64,000 nucleotides of DNA from Olsenella uli (GTDB lineage Bacteria > Actinomycetota > Coriobacteriia > Coriobacteriales > Atopobiaceae), in contig NZ_CAAKON010000020.1 of NCBI RefSeq assembly GCF_901212655.1, forward strand, positions 41,963-105,962. The letters run 5' to 3'. This document shows positions 1 through 6,584 of the stretch, in pieces. The position numbers and the translations under genes are program-made. The notes below the pieces were generated by a model. The model was not told the origin of the DNA. It did not search any database and worked only from the letters and a program-made list of their open reading frames with translations. Position 1 is the first letter of the stretch, and each line of letters begins with the position of its first letter.

Positions 1-543
1 TGCGAATTCGACGGAGCCGTCTACGGAAAGCCGAGGGAGATGCGGGAGGCGCGCAGGAGAAAGTACCTCGGGCTCGTCTCCGGCGGCACGAGCTTCACGC
101 AGGCGGCCAAGTCGGTCGGCGTCTCCAAGTGCACCGGCAAGGTTTGGGGGAACGGGCGCGCAAGGTCGACCGGCCGCGACGGGCGCGCCCTCGTGGACTG
201 GCATCGCGGGGGGGGGATGGCCCGCCTGCCCGAGCTCATGCTGAGCTCGCTGACGTGGGACCAGGGAGGCGCGCTCGCGCGGCACAGGAAGGCCGGCGCG
301 GCGCTCGGCATGCGGGCCTGCTTCCGCAACCCGCGCTCGCCTTGGCGGCGCGGCACGAACGAGAACGCGAACGGCCTCCCTCGCCAGCACTTCCCGAGGG
401 GGACCGACTCGGGCGCGTGCCCGGAGGGCCACCTCGACGCCGTCGCCGAGGGGCCCGACGACAGGCCGAGGAAGACGCCCGGGCTCATGAAGCCGAGCGA
501 GCTCTTCGCGAAGCTGATAGACGAGTCGGAGGATGCGGCCTAG
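1..543 (+). pseudogene. IS30-family transposase remnant, internally deleted, 5' end outside window
   Basis: The reading frame is open from the window edge. It begins with the N-terminal helix-turn-helix type of an IS30 transposase (SFTQAAKSVGVSK) and after about 70 codons jumps to the family's C-terminal end (LTWDQGG, SPWRRGTNENANG, GRPRK-like and MKPSELF motifs). Most of the DDE catalytic domain, including the first two acidic residues, is missing, so the element cannot be active. The remaining part has many substitutions at positions usually conserved in the family, suggesting an old relic. The frame ends in a TAG at 541-543. It marks the accessory stretch that runs to the tRNA genes. That it is IS30-derived is family knowledge matched by eye; the joint point of the deletion is an inference. 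Confidence 0.8.
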
Positions 544-621
544 TTGGCGGGTGTTGCGTCCACCGCTAGAGTCCGCCGGGGTTGGCGGCGAGAAGAGGGA
601 CGAACAAGCCATAAAGGAAAG

Positions 622-656
622 GCCCCACAGCCGTGGGAGTCGGTCGGCTGCGGGGC
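622..656 (-). terminator. Terminator of the toxin-antitoxin operon
   Basis: A 12-bp stem (gccccacagccg at 622-633, cggctgcggggc at 645-656, one mismatch) with an 11-nt loop lies just past the toxin stop. Read on the minus strand it is followed by CTTTCCTTTAT, a moderate U-rich tail. Confidence 0.6.
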
Positions 657-674
657 GGGAAGGGTCAAGGCGCC

Positions 675-992
675 TCAGGCAGATGGGATGCCTTTGTGGT
701 CGTAAACGCCGACCATACGGATGACCATACGACTTTCACGCTTAAAGTAGACGTCGAGTACATCATCGTCAAAGATATGGAACTCGTAGTGCATCCCATC
801 GGAATATGGCGGCTTAATAATATTATGCTCAGCCCGTCCGGTTTCGGAGATCTCTCCACATTGGGCAAGCTCTTCTATGCAGTCCCTGATCGTCTGGATG
901 ATCTCGATCATCTGCTGCCGTGAGTACTTGGGCTTGAGGCGAGCCAGGGTCTCCCAAAACCGATGGGGAACCTTGACCGTCCAGCGGCTCAT
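675..992 (-). CDS. RelE-like toxin of a type II toxin-antitoxin pair
   Basis: This 105-residue basic protein has a RelE/ParE-fold look: a helical N-terminus (WETLARLKPKYSRQQ), a central strand with HYEFHIFDDDVLDVYFK, and a final strand and turn IRMVGVYDHKG that matches the place where RelE-family toxins carry their C-terminal catalytic strand. RelE toxins cut mRNA on the ribosome; whether this copy is an endoribonuclease is inferred. Its start overlaps the stop of the antitoxin gene by four bases (ATGA), so the two are translationally coupled. The gene contains runs of AT-rich codons (around 810-835) unlike the GC-rich neighbours, a sign of horizontal acquisition. A ParE-type gyrase toxin is an alternative. 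Confidence 0.75.
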   Translation of the reverse strand: MSRWTVKVPHRFWETLARLKPKYSRQQMIEIIQTIRDCIEELAQCGEISETGRAEHNIIKPPYSDGMHYEFHIFDDDVLDVYFKRESRMVIRMVGVYDHKGIPSA

Positions 993-1303
993 TGCCCGAC
1001 CTCAGATGGAGCGAGACCAAGCTCGGCCAATATGTCATCCGGAACGCTTGCCGATGCGGCCGCGTCGTCGTGAATCAAGCCATATTCCTGTGCCTCGGCA
1101 TAGACCATGTCCCGGCGAATGTCATCGGCAAGGTCGAGGGCGGTACCCCGAGAGAAGAGGCCGTCAAAGGGGCTTCTTCCTTCGTTGGCAACCTGCGTGA
1201 CCATCACACGGACTGCCATTGGTGTAGTCAGGCCGCTCCTGGCGAACACCTCGTCAGCCCTCGACTTCACCGCGTCATCCACAGTCGTCTGAATCAGCGC
1301 CAT
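989..1303 (-). CDS. RelB/DinJ-like antitoxin
   Basis: This 104-residue acidic protein opens with a ribbon-helix-helix segment of the RelB/DinJ type (ALIQTTVDDAVKSRADEVFARSG, residues 2-24), followed by the typical 'PMAVRVMVTQVANEGRSPFD' helix and an acidic C-terminal tail (residues about 60-104) that would wrap the toxin. Antitoxins of this family bind their own promoter and neutralise the downstream toxin. A good ribosome site (GGAGG) lies upstream of the ATG, and a promoter with an inverted repeat sits at 1316-1348. Gene order antitoxin then toxin, with a 4-bp overlap, is the standard arrangement. Confidence 0.8.
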   Translation of the reverse strand: MALIQTTVDDAVKSRADEVFARSGLTTPMAVRVMVTQVANEGRSPFDGLFSRGTALDLADDIRRDMVYAEAQEYGLIHDDAAASASVPDDILAELGLAPSEVGQ

Positions 1304-1315
1304 AACAACCTCCGT

Positions 1316-1348
1316 ATTCTAGCCTATGGGAATCCAATAATATCCCAT
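1316..1348 (-). promoter_or_regulatory. Promoter and operator of the toxin-antitoxin operon
   Basis: On the minus strand a TAGAAT -10 box (1321-1316) lies about 12 bases before the antitoxin start. Just upstream is an interrupted palindrome, ATGGGA at 1326-1331 and TCCCAT at 1343-1348, covering the spacer/-35 zone. A ribbon-helix-helix antitoxin would be expected to bind here and repress. No good -35 match is seen. Confidence 0.55.
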
Positions 1349-1371
1349 ATTTCAACAGGCGACCTCCTCTT

Positions 1372-1500
1372 TCAACTGTGCCACACGGAGACGAAGGACA
1401 AGCCGAGCATGGCCCGAAGGAACTGCACGGTGGCCTCCCGCTCGCGCTCGGCCTCGAACTTGCACACGAACTTCTGGATGCTGATCCCGTGCTCGGCCAT
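1372..1500 (-). CDS. Doubtful short ORF, 42 aa
   Basis: An ATG with a GGGAG ribosome site seven bases upstream opens a 42-codon frame whose product begins MAEHGISIQKFVCKFEAE. The predicted helix and the ribosome site make it look more like a real or once-real gene than its surroundings, but no family is recognised. It may be the 5' remnant of a longer gene, since the residues after about position 34 look unstructured. Low confidence. Confidence 0.25.
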   Translation of the reverse strand: MAEHGISIQKFVCKFEAEREREATVQFLRAMLGLSFVSVWHS

Positions 1501-1595
1501 TCTGAGACTCCCATCTCGTGAGTTGCTTGGGGCCGGATGCCCTGCGCGTCTGCCTTCCCCAAAGGTTGGGCCCCCTGTTGCTGCGGGACGGGAGA

Positions 1596-1668
1596 GCCGG
1601 GTCAAGGAGGAAGCCGGGGAGTTTTACGGCGAGGTGTGCCGGGAAAGTCGCCGGCGCCTTGACCCGGC
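1596..1668. repeat. Perfect 12-bp inverted repeat, about 50 bp apart
   Basis: gccgggtcaagg at 1596-1607 and its exact complement ccttgacccggc at 1657-1668 flank a 49-bp spacer. It lies in the gene-poor accessory stretch. It could be a remnant of a mobile element end or a large hairpin; nothing adjacent decides this. Confidence 0.4.
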
Positions 1669-2105
1669 GGGAGGTGTGGGCAGCACGTGGACGTGGGATT
1701 GGGGTCGCGCGGCGTCCCTTGCCGCGCGGTGCGAGGGAGCAGACGCGAGGGAGCCGCCCCGGAGGGAGCCGCGCCGCCCGAGCGTGGCGTGCGAAGGCGC
1801 CTGGCGCCGTAGTCCACGCGAGCGAGGAGGCGCGGCGCCTTGATATCCACCACGTGGCCCTCCTCTTCGAGAGCATCCTCTCGACGATGACGTCGCACTG
1901 GCGAACGACCCACCTCCTGGTCCTCTCGCCCCTGAAGGAGTCCCGGGCGTTGCGAAGGAGCGAGCGGGGTTGGGAGCCCGGCCGTGCCGGGTGACGCGCC
2001 GTGCGTCAATGGCGCGCGGCGTAGGGCCTGTGGAGAATGAGGCCCGGCTAGGGGATTTGCGGACCTTAAGAACGTACCTCACGGAAGGGTCTTGTTGTTA
2101 GCACC

Positions 2106-2123
2106 CCGGGAATAGAATCCCGG
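2106..2123 (-). terminator. Hairpin after the nucleotidyltransferase gene
   Basis: ccggga / tcccgg with a 6-base loop starts 9 bases past the stop of the minus-strand gene ending at 2132. There is no U-tract, so termination by this hairpin alone is uncertain. Confidence 0.3.
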
Positions 2124-2131
2124 CGCAATCG

Positions 2132-2857
2132 CTAGCGGGCGCCATGACGGCCTGGGACGTCGTCGCCCATTGGATGGTCGGCGTGGACGCCCTCGCCCAC
2201 GGCGAGGCCAAGGTCGGCGATGACGGCTGAGGAGGAGGGGCGCGGGTCTTTGCCCGACCCCTCGGAGCGCGCTCGGATGACGTCACGGGCGGCTGAGAAC
2301 TCGGGGTCGGAGAGCCATGGCAGGATCGCCCTGGCCTCGGAGAGCTCATGCGCGCCGAGCCTTGCGCAAACCTCCATGAGGTCGTCCGCATCCTTCGGGG
2401 TGCGGCCGAAGCCGATGTCCTCGCAGGCATAGGCCTTCGCCTTGGCAAGCGTCTCGAGCGTGGCGACGCTCACGGAGACGTGGGTAAGGCCCCCTGGCAA
2501 GTCGAGGAGCTCGCAGTCTGCCTCGAGCATCACGTCGAGGGCGTCGACGTCATCCCACGTCGTCTCCCCGTCGTAGCCCATGACGACGTCGTTGTTGAGC
2601 CAGTCTGGGGGCAGGTCGAGGGCCTTGGCGACAGCCAGCACGGCAGCACGCTCGACCGGGGTGAGGTCAGGCGTCGCGGTGTCAATATCTGCCGTGTAGC
2701 CGGATTCCCTGAGGCCATGGGCAAGCAGGGCGAAGCCTCCCAGGGCGCGGATCTCGAGCTCACCCTGGTATCCCCTGGCGTCGAGCTCCGCGTCGAGCTC
2801 CGCGTCGAGCGCGCGGAGGGATTCGGTGAAGTCTTCCAGTCCGAGGTCTGTCCTCAT
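2132..2857 (-). CDS. Nucleotidyltransferase-like protein (DUF6036/AbiEii-type)
   Basis: The 241-residue product has the signature of the small nucleotidyltransferase fold: a G-G-F-A-L stretch (ALGGFALLAHGLRE, about residues 30-43) followed by YTADIDTATPD with the paired acidic residues D-x-D (about 46-51). The middle carries a DDVDALDVMLEADCELLDLPGG segment and a helical region with TPKDADDLMEV, as in DUF6036/AbiEii-like proteins. Such enzymes occur alone, in toxin-antitoxin pairs and in abortive-infection systems; the substrate here is unknown. The ATG at 2857 was chosen because AGGAGG stands just upstream; the frame stays open farther but with a nonsense-like Arg/His-rich product. The last 30 residues look less conserved. 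It lies 26 bases after an unrecognised small gene and likely forms one operon with it. Confidence 0.6.
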   Translation of the reverse strand: MRTDLGLEDFTESLRALDAELDAELDARGYQGELEIRALGGFALLAHGLRESGYTADIDTATPDLTPVERAAVLAVAKALDLPPDWLNNDVVMGYDGETTWDDVDALDVMLEADCELLDLPGGLTHVSVSVATLETLAKAKAYACEDIGFGRTPKDADDLMEVCARLGAHELSEARAILPWLSDPEFSAARDVIRARSEGSGKDPRPSSSAVIADLGLAVGEGVHADHPMGDDVPGRHGAR

Positions 2858-2883
2858 GCTTTCCCTCCTGGCCGCCGGGATGG

Positions 2884-3225
2884 CTAGATGTAGATGCCGA
2901 GGCTCGCGTAGCGCGATTCCGGCCCAGCCGTGCGGGAGAGCCTGAGCGGCGGGTCGAGCGGACGGGCGGAGAGGATGTCGTCGAGCTGCTTGTCGCTCAG
3001 TGCGATCGCCGCGTCTGGCACGTCGCCGAGCACGGCGCGGGCGATCGCGAGCGTGACGGGCCCGACCCTGGAGAAGTCTATGGAGGACAGCACGTCGGCG
3101 TAGTAGGCCTTGCGCGGGGCCTTCTCCATGACGTGGGAGAGCATCCGGAAGACACCGTAGGCGTCGTCTAAGCCCCACTCCGAGTCGTCTGTATAGATGA
3201 ACTCGAGATCCTTGGACACGCGCAT
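2884..3225 (-). CDS. Hypothetical protein, 113 aa, upstream partner of the nucleotidyltransferase
   Basis: Not recognised. From the ATG at 3225 the product is an acidic-then-helical protein of 113 residues without signal peptide or membrane segment (central helices around residues 15-75, e.g. DAYGVFRMLSHVMEKAP and PVTLAIARAVLGDVPD). A purine-rich GGAGGG directly abuts this ATG, which is poor spacing. The frame is open up to an ATG at 3312, but that start would place the palindrome 3288-3306 inside the coding region and lies only four bases beyond the tRNA terminator's T-run, so the shorter form is preferred. Its place before a nucleotidyltransferase gene suggests a two-gene module, possibly antitoxin-toxin; that is inference from context only. 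Confidence 0.5.
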   Translation of the reverse strand: MRVSKDLEFIYTDDSEWGLDDAYGVFRMLSHVMEKAPRKAYYADVLSSIDFSRVGPVTLAIARAVLGDVPDAAIALSDKQLDDILSARPLDPPLRLSRTAGPESRYASLGIYI

Positions 3226-3287
3226 CCCTCCGCTCGATTCCCACCTGGGTTCATCTGCCCGTTTGACCGATTTGGTATCATCTAACC

Positions 3288-3306
3288 TGTCACGATTTTC
3301 GTGACA
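3288..3306. promoter_or_regulatory. Perfect palindrome, probable operator
   Basis: TGTCACGA-TTT-TCGTGACA is a perfect 8-bp dyad with a 3-base centre, lying between the tRNA terminator and the start of the two-gene module. Its size and symmetry fit a dimeric repressor site. No clear -35/-10 pair could be assigned on the minus strand, so the promoter it controls is inferred. Confidence 0.5.
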
Positions 3307-3315
3307 TGACATAGT

Positions 3316-3353
3316 AAAAAAGCAGGCCGGGGCAAAACGCGCCCCAGACCTGC
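3316..3353 (-). terminator. Rho-independent terminator of the tRNA operon
   Basis: On the minus strand GCAGGtctGGGGC and GCCCCggCCTGC form a strong stem with a small asymmetric bulge, followed by TTTTTTA (plus positions 3316-3321). It is 9 bases past the CCA end of tRNA-Ile. Confidence 0.9.
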
Positions 3354-3361
3354 GGTGTCTC

Positions 3362-3437
3362 TGGTGGGCCCAGCAGGATTCGAACCTGCAACCCAGGGAT
3401 TATGAGTCCCCTGCGCTAACCGTTGCGCCATAGGCCC
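3362..3437 (-). tRNA. tRNA-Ile2 (anticodon CAU, lysidine-modified)
   Basis: A 76-nt cloverleaf with encoded CCA; acceptor GGGCCTA pairs with TGGGCCC. The anticodon loop CTCATAA and the D-arm closely match the known isoleucine-2 tRNA rather than elongator or initiator methionine tRNA: initiator tRNA would have the C1-A72 mismatch and three G-C pairs in the anticodon stem. The C34 is then expected to be modified by TilS. Its 3' end faces the accessory region, as would be seen if the tRNA had served as an integration site. Confidence 0.85.
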
Positions 3438-3478
3438 TTAGAAAAAAGGCGACGACCGAAGCCGCCGCCTGTACTAAT

Positions 3479-3554
3479 TGGTGGAGATAAGGGGGTTCGA
3501 ACCCCTGACCTCATGACTGCCAGTCATGCGCTCTCCCAACTGAGCTATATCCCC
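3479..3554 (-). tRNA. tRNA-Ala (anticodon GGC)
   Basis: A 76-nt cloverleaf with encoded CCA, TTCGAAC T-loop and anticodon loop CTGGCAG. The acceptor stem GGGGATA/TATCTCC contains the G3-U70 wobble pair that identifies alanine tRNA. It is transcribed ahead of tRNA-Ile from the promoter at 3574-3601. Confidence 0.95.
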
Positions 3555-3573
3555 GTGAGTTGGTGCGAAAGAA

Positions 3574-3601
3574 ATAATACCAAAAGCTAGGCCCTGGTCA
3601 A
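3574..3601 (-). promoter_or_regulatory. Sigma-70-type promoter of the tRNA-Ala/tRNA-Ile operon
   Basis: On the minus strand TTGACC (-35, 3601-3596), a 16-base spacer, then TATTAT (-10, 3579-3574). Transcription would start about a dozen bases before tRNA-Ala. Confidence 0.75.
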
Positions 3602-3696
3602 GCGCGAATTAAGAACCAACCGCCCCGAATCGCACAAAGCCGAGCTCGCATGTGGCATGAACGCTCGTAGGCCGCGCAAACCCCAGCCCCGAGCAC

Positions 3697-4479
3697 TCAT
3701 GCCGTGCCCAACTCGCTCGTGGCTTTGATGCCTATGCGAGCCGCAGCCTCATCGAGGTAGTGGCCTTCCCCGCTCACGCGCGGAATACCGTCCTTTCCCA
3801 CCGCAAAGTGATACGCAAGGGGCACGCCGGTGGGCACGTTCACCGAGCGAATAGCTTCGGGGGATATGTCCTCGAGAGCCATGCGGATGGAGCGCACGAC
3901 GGAGCCATGCGTCACGATCAGCACGCAGCGGTCCTTCGCGAGGACGGGAAGCACATGGGCCTCCCACCAGGGATGCAGCCGCTTGCGGAGGTCGGCCAGC
4001 GACTCGCTCCTGATCGTCGCGGGATCCAGCTCATCCAACCCGTCGGCAAAGTCGATGCCGTAGCGAGGGTCATCCGCCTGATAGAACTCAGACGTGCGGT
4101 CAATCTCGGGAGGGCGCACGTCATAGCTACGGCGATACAGATTGAAGGCCTCCTCGCCATAACGCTCGCGCATGGCAGGCCTCGTCTGGCCCTGAAACGC
4201 CCCGTAGTGGCGCTCGTTCAGGCGCCACGTTCGACCGACGGGAAGCCAGGCGCGGTCGATGTCGTCAAGCACAATCCTCGCCGTCTCGATAGACCTGCCA
4301 AGCACAGACGTCATGCACTCGACGGGCTCGATTCCCGCCTCCCGCAAAAGAAGCCCCGCGTGATGAGCCTGGACACGCCCTCGGTCCGTGAGCGGAATGT
4401 CCACCCAACCGGCAAACCTGTTGACGGCCTTGTCCGTCCAGACGCTCTCTCCATGACGCATGATGACGAGCGTAGCCAT
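3697..4479 (-). CDS. gpmA: 2,3-bisphosphoglycerate-dependent phosphoglycerate mutase
   Basis: The 260-residue cytosolic enzyme interconverts 3- and 2-phosphoglycerate in glycolysis and gluconeogenesis. The phosphohistidine motif LVIMRHGESVW is at residues 4-14, followed by NRFAGWVDIPLTDRG, the ERHYGAFQG stretch and the second catalytic histidine in VLIVTHGSVVRS (about residues 180-190). Length and motif order match the dPGM family (about 230-250 residues) rather than short cobC-type phosphatases. ATG 4479 was chosen over one four codons upstream because GGGAGG stands five bases before it. It is a single gene, divergent from the ABC exporter. No terminator is obvious. Confidence 0.93.
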   Translation of the reverse strand: MATLVIMRHGESVWTDKAVNRFAGWVDIPLTDRGRVQAHHAGLLLREAGIEPVECMTSVLGRSIETARIVLDDIDRAWLPVGRTWRLNERHYGAFQGQTRPAMRERYGEEAFNLYRRSYDVRPPEIDRTSEFYQADDPRYGIDFADGLDELDPATIRSESLADLRKRLHPWWEAHVLPVLAKDRCVLIVTHGSVVRSIRMALEDISPEAIRSVNVPTGVPLAYHFAVGKDGIPRVSGEGHYLDEAAARIGIKATSELGTA

Positions 4480-4572
4480 GCGGCCTCCCATCGCCCTATC
4501 GGACCTTCGCCCGAATGCCTGCGCCCACCTTATACCACCGGAAAGGCTCGCGCTCGAGACCTCATTTCACAA

Positions 4573-4601
4573 GTGACACAGCGTCACTAATTGGGTACCC
4601 T
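4573..4601 (+). promoter_or_regulatory. Promoter of the ABC exporter with a dyad in the -35 region
   Basis: GTGACA (4573-4578), 17 bases, TACCCT (4596-4601), about 36 bases before the start codon. The -35 box is half of a short dyad GTGAC-acagc-GTCAC (4573-4587), which may be a regulator site. Confidence 0.45.
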
Positions 4602-4636
4602 AGCAAGGCACACACCAGCACGGAAAGGGACTCCCC

Positions 4637-6451
4637 ATGCCCACAATCACCACAGGCCGGAGCACCAAGCCAAGGGGCTCGGCCACAGCGCGAACGCTCA
4701 CCCGTTACTGGCAGGTCACCCGCAAGCAGGGGTGGCTCTTTGCGGCAGACGTCGCGGTCACCCTCGGCTACGTCTTCTTCCTCACCTTCGCCAACCCGCT
4801 CATCATCGCCAGAATCGTCGACCTCGTGGGAGCGGGCGGCATAGGAGCCGATGAGGTGCTCCCCCGGCTCGGCCTCCACATGCTGGCGCTCGTGGCGGTG
4901 AACGTTGCCGGTCAGGCCTGCTCGAAGCTCCAGGACTACACCTGCGCGAAGCTCGAGATATCCGCCGGCTACGAGCTTGGCAGGCTCGCCTTCGACACGC
5001 TCTCCAACCAGAGCATGACCTTTCACGCAAACCGTTACTCGGGCTCGCTCGTGAGCTCCACGCAGAAGTTCATCTCGGCCTACTCGACCCTCATGGACAC
5101 CTTTACCTACTCAGCCCTCCCCAGCGCCGCCACGGTCGCGTTCACGGTGGCCATGCTCGCCCCGCTCGTGCCCGCCTATGTGGCCGCACTCTCAGTGGTG
5201 CTTGCTGCCTATGTGCTCGTGGTGTTCAAGCTCTATCGCAAGATCTTGCCCATCAACGCCGCGGCGTCGGGCGCCCAGAACCGGCTCTCCGGAGAGCTCT
5301 CGGACAGCATCACCAACATCATGGCCGTGAAGACCGCCGGTCGCGAGGCCTACGAGCAGGACATATTCCGCGAGGCAAACGAGGAGGTGCGCCGGGCGGA
5401 CTCCGCGCGCATGCGCCGCACGGTAAAGACGGGCGCGGTCACGAGCTCGCTCATCGTGCTGATGATGGGTCTCACGGCCGTCTTCATCGCCGGAGGCAAT
5501 GCCTGGTTTGGCATCTCGGCCGGCACGCTCGTGATGATGTTCACCTACACGAACACGCTCACGGGCCGCTTCAACATGCTCTCCCAGATGTTCCAGCAGA
5601 TAAACCGCGCCTTTGGCGACGCCCACGACCTCACGCTCGTCCTCGACGAACCGAGGCTCGTGGCAGACGACCCCAACGCCCCTAAGCTCAGCGTGCCCGA
5701 GGGCCACATCAGCTTCGAGGGCGTGGGATTCCGCCACGCGGACGCCGAGGAGACAGACCGCGTGTTCGACGACTTCACGCTCGACATCCCCGCAGGCCAG
5801 CGCGTGGGCCTCGTGGGACGTTCGGGGTCTGGCAAGACCACCCTCACGACCCTGCTCCTGCGCCTGGAGGACCTGCAGCGTGGCCGCATCCTCATCGACG
5901 GCCAGGACATCGCACACGTGAGCCAGGTGAGCCTCAGGCGCCACATCGCCTACGTTCCCCAGGAGCCCCTGCTCTTCCACAGGAGCATCCGAGAGAACAT
6001 CGCCTATGGCAAACCGGAGGCCACGGAGGAGGAGATACGTCGCGCGGCCGAGGAAGCCAACGCCACCGAGTTCATCGACCGGCTGCCCGCCGGGCTCGAC
6101 ACGCAGGTGGGCGAACGCGGCGTGAAGCTCTCGGGAGGCCAGAGGCAGCGCATCGCCATCGCGCGCGCCATCCTCACCGACGCGCCGATCCTCGTGCTGG
6201 ACGAGGCCACGAGCGCGCTCGACTCCGAGAGCGAACGACTCATCCAGGACGCCCTCGAGCGGCTCATGCGCGGCCGCACGTCCATCGTGGTGGCTCATCG
6301 CCTCTCCACCGTGGCGTCCCTCGACCGCATCGTGGTGCTGAGCCACGGCACCATCGTCGAGGACGGCACGCACGAGGGACTCGTGGAGGCCGGGGGCGAG
6401 TACGCGCGCCTCTGGAGCCGCCAGTCTGGGTCCTTCCTTGGAAGCGAATAG
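4637..6451 (+). CDS. ABC transporter, fused membrane and ATPase domains (exporter type)
   Basis: This 604-residue half-transporter has an N-terminal exporter-type membrane domain with about six hydrophobic segments (residues about 33-320; clear ones at 34-55, 80-95, 160-200, 268-305) and a C-terminal ATPase. Walker A GRSGSGKT is at 394-401, Q-loop YVPQEP near 440, signature LSGGQ at 498-502, Walker B ILVLDE at 518-523, H-loop VVAHRLST near 560. All catalytic residues are intact. Such proteins export lipids, peptides or drugs as homo- or heterodimers; the substrate cannot be told. No second half-transporter is next to it, so a homodimer is likely. The cytoplasmic N-terminus is unusually basic and Thr/Ser-rich. 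It is convergent with the aminotransferase gene downstream. Confidence 0.9.
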   Translation: MPTITTGRSTKPRGSATARTLTRYWQVTRKQGWLFAADVAVTLGYVFFLTFANPLIIARIVDLVGAGGIGADEVLPRLGLHMLALVAVNVAGQACSKLQDYTCAKLEISAGYELGRLAFDTLSNQSMTFHANRYSGSLVSSTQKFISAYSTLMDTFTYSALPSAATVAFTVAMLAPLVPAYVAALSVVLAAYVLVVFKLYRKILPINAAASGAQNRLSGELSDSITNIMAVKTAGREAYEQDIFREANEEVRRADSARMRRTVKTGAVTSSLIVLMMGLTAVFIAGGNAWFGISAGTLVMMFTYTNTLTGRFNMLSQMFQQINRAFGDAHDLTLVLDEPRLVADDPNAPKLSVPEGHISFEGVGFRHADAEETDRVFDDFTLDIPAGQRVGLVGRSGSGKTTLTTLLLRLEDLQRGRILIDGQDIAHVSQVSLRRHIAYVPQEPLLFHRSIRENIAYGKPEATEEEIRRAAEEANATEFIDRLPAGLDTQVGERGVKLSGGQRQRIAIARAILTDAPILVLDEATSALDSESERLIQDALERLMRGRTSIVVAHRLSTVASLDRIVVLSHGTIVEDGTHEGLVEAGGEYARLWSRQSGSFLGSE

Positions 6452-6486
6452 CGAGCGCAGGTAAACGCGAGCGGGAAAAGCAAGCG

Positions 6487-6521
6487 GGCCCCTTAGTCCG
6501 CAAGCGCAAGACTGCGGGGCC
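6487..6521. terminator. Hairpin between convergent genes
   Basis: ggcccc (6487-6492) and ggggcc (6516-6521) with an inner AGTC/GACT pair form a two-part stem in the 133-base gap between the convergent ABC exporter and aminotransferase genes. There is no clear U-tract on either strand. Confidence 0.4.
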
Positions 6522-6584
6522 AGCGATGACAGATCCCAAGATTCGAATTGCACGCCCCCGAGGACCGCAGGACCTGCGAGCAGC

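Larger units (their letters stand above)
1304..2131. other. Gene-poor stretch between two accessory modules
   Basis: No convincing protein-coding gene is seen in these 828 bases apart from the toxin-antitoxin promoter and one doubtful short frame at 1372-1500. Long open frames here on both strands have Arg/Pro/Ala-rich products typical of antisense frames in GC-rich DNA. The stretch includes a widely spaced 12-bp perfect inverted repeat (1596-1668) and a hairpin at 2106-2123. It is probably decayed mobile DNA. Confidence 0.5.

Noticed and set aside
1304..2131. Protein-coding genes in the long frames of both strands
   Set aside because: The products are Arg/Pro/Ala-rich and unstructured with no ribosome sites; only a 42-codon frame has any support.
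2858..3244. Longer start for the nucleotidyltransferase gene in an Arg/His-rich extension
   Set aside because: The extension is a shifted frame of the small upstream gene and AGGAGG precedes ATG 2857.
3362..3437. Initiator or elongator tRNA-Met for the CAU anticodon
   Set aside because: The acceptor stem is fully paired, and the D-arm and loop CTCATAA match tRNA-Ile2; the initiator's C1-A72 mismatch is absent.
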